The notes below the pieces were generated by a model. The model was not told where the DNA came from. It worked only from the letters and a program-made list of their open reading frames with translations, and searched no databases. A DNA stretch of 23,730 bases from assembly GCA_905182995.1 (NCBI GenBank), contig CAJJDP010000042.1:29813-53542 (forward strand). The letters run 5' to 3'. Within the stretch, counting starts at the first letter, position 1. Every line of letters starts with the position of its first letter. The translations under genes were made by a program, and so were the position numbers. Origin of the DNA: Paramecium octaurelia. Its lineage: Eukaryota > Ciliophora > Oligohymenophorea > Peniculida > Parameciidae. This document shows, piece by piece, positions 21,223 to 23,730 of the stretch.

Positions 21223-22470
21223 ATAAAAACTCAGTGAAAGGAATAATAGGTAATAATGAGGTTGTATTATGAATTCAATAAGATTTTGACGTAATAAAAT
21301 ACTATGTAATTAGAGAATATTGTAATTTCATTTATTTTTGAAGTGAAGTGCGTTTAAAACTACGATAAAAATTTATGAATTCTGCCCTTTTAGAATTGAC
21401 TTCGTTATAGAGGTCAATTAGACAACTTAAGTGGTGTTATTTCTTCAAAGCTAAATATTAAGATAAATACCAAGACTTCAGTTATTAAAATTCATTTTGT
21501 TTGCCCTCACTGAATACTCATGAATTCTTAGATAGATAGTATTTTCTTACAGAGTTATTCTTGTTTGAGCAAAAGTGATTTCTGAAGTTGCATTGATCTA
21601 CTTTATTTTTCATTATCTGAATTATGAAAATTAATAATATAATTGAGAATTTTGAAAAATAATGATTAAGATCATTATTTCTACTATTAAATCCATTTGA
21701 AAAATTTTCAGACTCTAAGTAAATATTTAAGTTAACCTAAATAATTAGAAGAAGCTCAAGTACTTTTAAAGTGACACAAGTTACTGATTCAATTCGATTA
21801 ATAAATATGTAAACGAGGTTGAAATTTGAGGGCTGATGATCATTATGTCTTTTAAAATTTAAAGAATCTTTTCTAAACCTAGAAATTATAAATACAGGTC
21901 GCTTACTAACACTAATTAAGTTTTCATTGCAATAGAAAATTTTTGTTAAAGGTAATAAACACCTGACAATTCAAGTATTCATGAAAACAAATTTGAATTT
22001 TTGGTAAATGTATAAATCGGGAGTGCTTTTATTTAGTCATAATAACTGATTTAACTATTTGATTCGGAACATGAAGCCATGAAAAGCATATGCAATTCAT
22101 GAACAAGTCTTTTTTATTGACTCCATTTTACAACTCAGTTAACAACAGATGGAAAAAAAGCTTTTATGTGCAGAAAATTGTTCATTCTTGTGTTAAAATA
22201 AAATAATTGAAATCGGCTAATATTCATCTTTTACGATAATTTGAAGATTTAAGAATCTTCCTATTCTTGTCCAAATGATCCCAAAGTTTTGCTATAAAAA
22301 TTTACCTTAGATTAATCCTCAATAAATATTAAAAGTTAAATAATATAAAAAATATTATTTCGATTAAATTAGATAATTGTTATTAACAATAAAGGAATAA
22401 ATAAGAAAAAGAAAATACTATAATTTTCTCGATATCAAAGATTTGAAAGTAATAAATTGATTCTATGAAT

Positions 22471-22655
22471 CATAAATGTTGTCAATAATGTACTTTAAGA
22501 ATTCAATGGTTATTTTAGTATTCCCTTGTACAATTTACATCAATTCCAAACTCGAAAATGTTTATAATGCAAAGTAGTTTAAGATTCTTTTTGGTTTGTA
22601 GTATAAAACTCAAAATAAAGTAATATAAATTTAATATTATTTATATTCAAAGAAA
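22471..22655. promoter_or_regulatory. Short AT-rich upstream region of the WD40 gene
   Basis: AT-rich sequence between the decayed gene and the ATG at 22656. Paramecium promoters are short and lack strong consensus elements; nothing specific is identified beyond position and composition. Confidence 0.3.
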
Positions 22656-23730
22656 ATGTATTGGGAAAATGAGTAAATTGGAGAGTTGCATAAGGTTTTG
22701 GCTTTATCTTAGGATGTTGATGAAGTAGTCCTCCCTGTCCTCATTTATATATTTAAAAAAGAGAGAATTAAGGACTGTCTAGAATTTCTTTCATAAGATC
22801 AAAATAAAATCCTTTAAGAAGTAGTAAGGTAAAAGGTAGAAAACTAAACTCTGCTTGATAAAGAATAGACTCTTAATGGAGAGAAGAATATTAAGAGAAT
22901 AACGGATGTCCTCGAAAAATTTAGGGATCATGACTTTAATAAACAGAGTTATTCACTAGATGTTTATGATTAATTTAAAAAGGATCTAATCACAAAAATA
23001 TCATTAGATAAGAAGATAATAGAATTCCTAAAATTTTTAGTTCATCTGACTGCTTTAGATGAGACATATATTTAATGTGGATCAAATTCTCTGAATTTGC
23101 TAGTTTAAATGAAAGTGGATTTGAGGGAATAAAGTTTTGAGAATATCAGGATAAGAGATACCTCTTTAGTTGGTGGAAATTTTGTAAGATGCATATTCAA
23201 TGGATCAGAATTTGACAATGTAGATATTAGTGGAATAAACTTGAATTAAGCTTAAATGCTTAATTGTAAATGGAAAAATATCAAAATACATGAGTTAAAT
23301 AATTTAGATGGTCATTGTAGAACAGTCAATTAAGTATGCTTTTCTTCAGATGGTAAATCATTAGCTTCTTGTAGTGATGATAATTCGATTATATTGTGGG
23401 ATGTTAAAACAGGAAAAATAAAGTCTAGAATCAAGGTAAAGGAATTTGTAAAATCAGTATGCTTCTCACATAATGCAAGTACTTTAGTTTTCAGCAGTGG
23501 AAGATTTGTATATTTATGGAATCTTAAAACAGGAAAATAAAAAGCCAAATTAGATGGTCATTCATCAACAGTTTATTCAATTTGTTACTCACCAGATGGT
23601 ACTACATTAGCATCTGGTTATAAAGATAAGTCTATCCGTTTATGGGATGTTAAGACAGGATAATAAAAAGACAAATTAGATGGTCATTCAAATGATGTTA
23701 ATTCAATTTGTTACTCTCCTGATGGTACTA
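22656..23730 (+). CDS. WD40-repeat protein with pentapeptide-like segment (partial, 3' end outside window)
   Basis: With TAA/TAG as Gln the frame is open from ATG at 22656 to the window edge: 358 codons, no TGA and no intron needed. Residues 1 to about 160 are helix-rich and charged (MYWENEQIGELHKVLALS...). Residues about 163-211 form a pentapeptide-like segment (NIRIRDTSLVGGNF, FDNVDISGINLNQAQML). WD40 repeats follow: GH at 220 with LWD at 247-249; a repeat lacking GH with LWN at 287-289; GH at 301-302 with LWD at 329-331; and a partial repeat with GH at 343-344. The pentapeptide segment and beta-propeller suggest a scaffold; the partners are unknown. The start is chosen because upstream sequence turns AT-rich and the Met leads straight into a regular open frame. 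An inverted, truncated relative lies at 2424-3053. Confidence 0.92.
23292..23730. repeat. Right arm of a 439-nt WD40 inverted repeat
   Basis: Aligns without gaps to the reverse complement of 2615-3053. Inspection suggests roughly 85-90% nucleotide identity, with long identical tracts such as the part encoding CSDDNSIILWDV. It is bounded on the left by the homology break at residue 213 and on the right only by the window end. Confidence 0.85.

Larger units (their letters stand above)
19800..22470 (+). pseudogene. Remnants of an unidentified plus-strand gene
   Basis: I do not recognise the family. Successive plus-strand frames give protein-like islands with Paramecium-style codon use, each ended by TGA and followed by the next island in another frame: HIPLFTGRIIKAINSASNLY (about 19870-19930), GWVPYSEEPCHPSEW (about 20290-20335), RDPILDEAILAQNQGFRLKI (about 20445-20505), DFEDLLHKFIDEYKTKLENK within the open block 20908-21222 (105 codons), QQVIMRLYYEFNKIL within 21238-21378, ALLELTSLQRSIRQLKWCYF within 21342-21578, HYFYYQIHLKNFQTL within 21643-21774, MEKKLLCAENCSFLC (about 22150-22195) and SYSCPNDPKVLLQKFTLDQ (about 22260-22315). 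This suggests one large gene carrying many indels. At this AT content several frames can look plausible, so the joins, start and end are uncertain; the middle (20908-21774) is best supported. Confidence 0.5.

Noticed and set aside
1..23730. Internal eliminated sequences (TA-bounded, TAYAG ends)
   Set aside because: TA dinucleotides with loosely matching ends are everywhere in such AT-rich DNA; without paired germline and somatic sequences none can be called. The frame lesions seen are mostly small indels, not IES-sized insertions.

Overview
The window comes from a ciliate that reads TAA and TAG as glutamine and stops only at TGA, almost certainly Paramecium (aurelia group). Three things point there: frames that run straight through TAA/TAG but end at TGA, spliceosomal introns of only 20-30 nt that begin GTA and end TAG, and recognisable Paramecium-type protein families. 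A standard-code reading breaks every gene here into fragments. The DNA is AT-rich and unusually gene-poor and decayed for a Paramecium macronuclear chromosome.

Layout. 377-2002 (+): a TPR-repeat gene in which nearly every 34-residue repeat is its own 102-nt exon, separated by homologous introns of about 29 nt; it carries a 5-nt frameshift and a mutated splice acceptor. 2424-3053 (-): a WD40 gene fragment, convergent with the TPR gene, cut off upstream at a poly-T/poly-A tract. 3054-5377: no recognisable gene, but a purine-rich strand (about 3090-3270) and a GC-richer, hairpin-rich island (about 4070-4880). 5378-8660 (-): the C-terminal half of a cysteine-rich membrane protein (CGNG..CDDGN..DGC repeats of the DUF4215 type, then a multi-membrane region, then a coiled-coil tail), broken by many frameshifts. 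8661 to about 18960 (-): more strongly decayed cysteine-rich sequence resembling surface (immobilisation) antigens, possibly the N-terminal part of the same protein or a separate antigen pseudogene. About 19800-22470 (+): remnants of an unidentified gene in changing frames. 22656-23730 (+): an apparently intact gene with an N-terminal helical region, a pentapeptide-like segment and WD40 repeats, running off the window.

Two tandem duplications of about 1.45 kb (11684-14606 and 15432-18324) each have a single N exactly at the junction. They look like unmerged overlapping contig ends rather than biology; with one copy of each removed the window is about 20.8 kb. The two WD40 sequences are inverted copies that align without gaps over 439 nt and bracket the whole decayed interval.

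The only gene that looks intact is the WD40 gene at the right edge. I found no mobile element, CRISPR array, convincing tRNA or rRNA. The most unusual items are the exon-intron module amplification in the TPR gene, the inverted WD40 pair around a pseudogene tract, and the GC-rich island.
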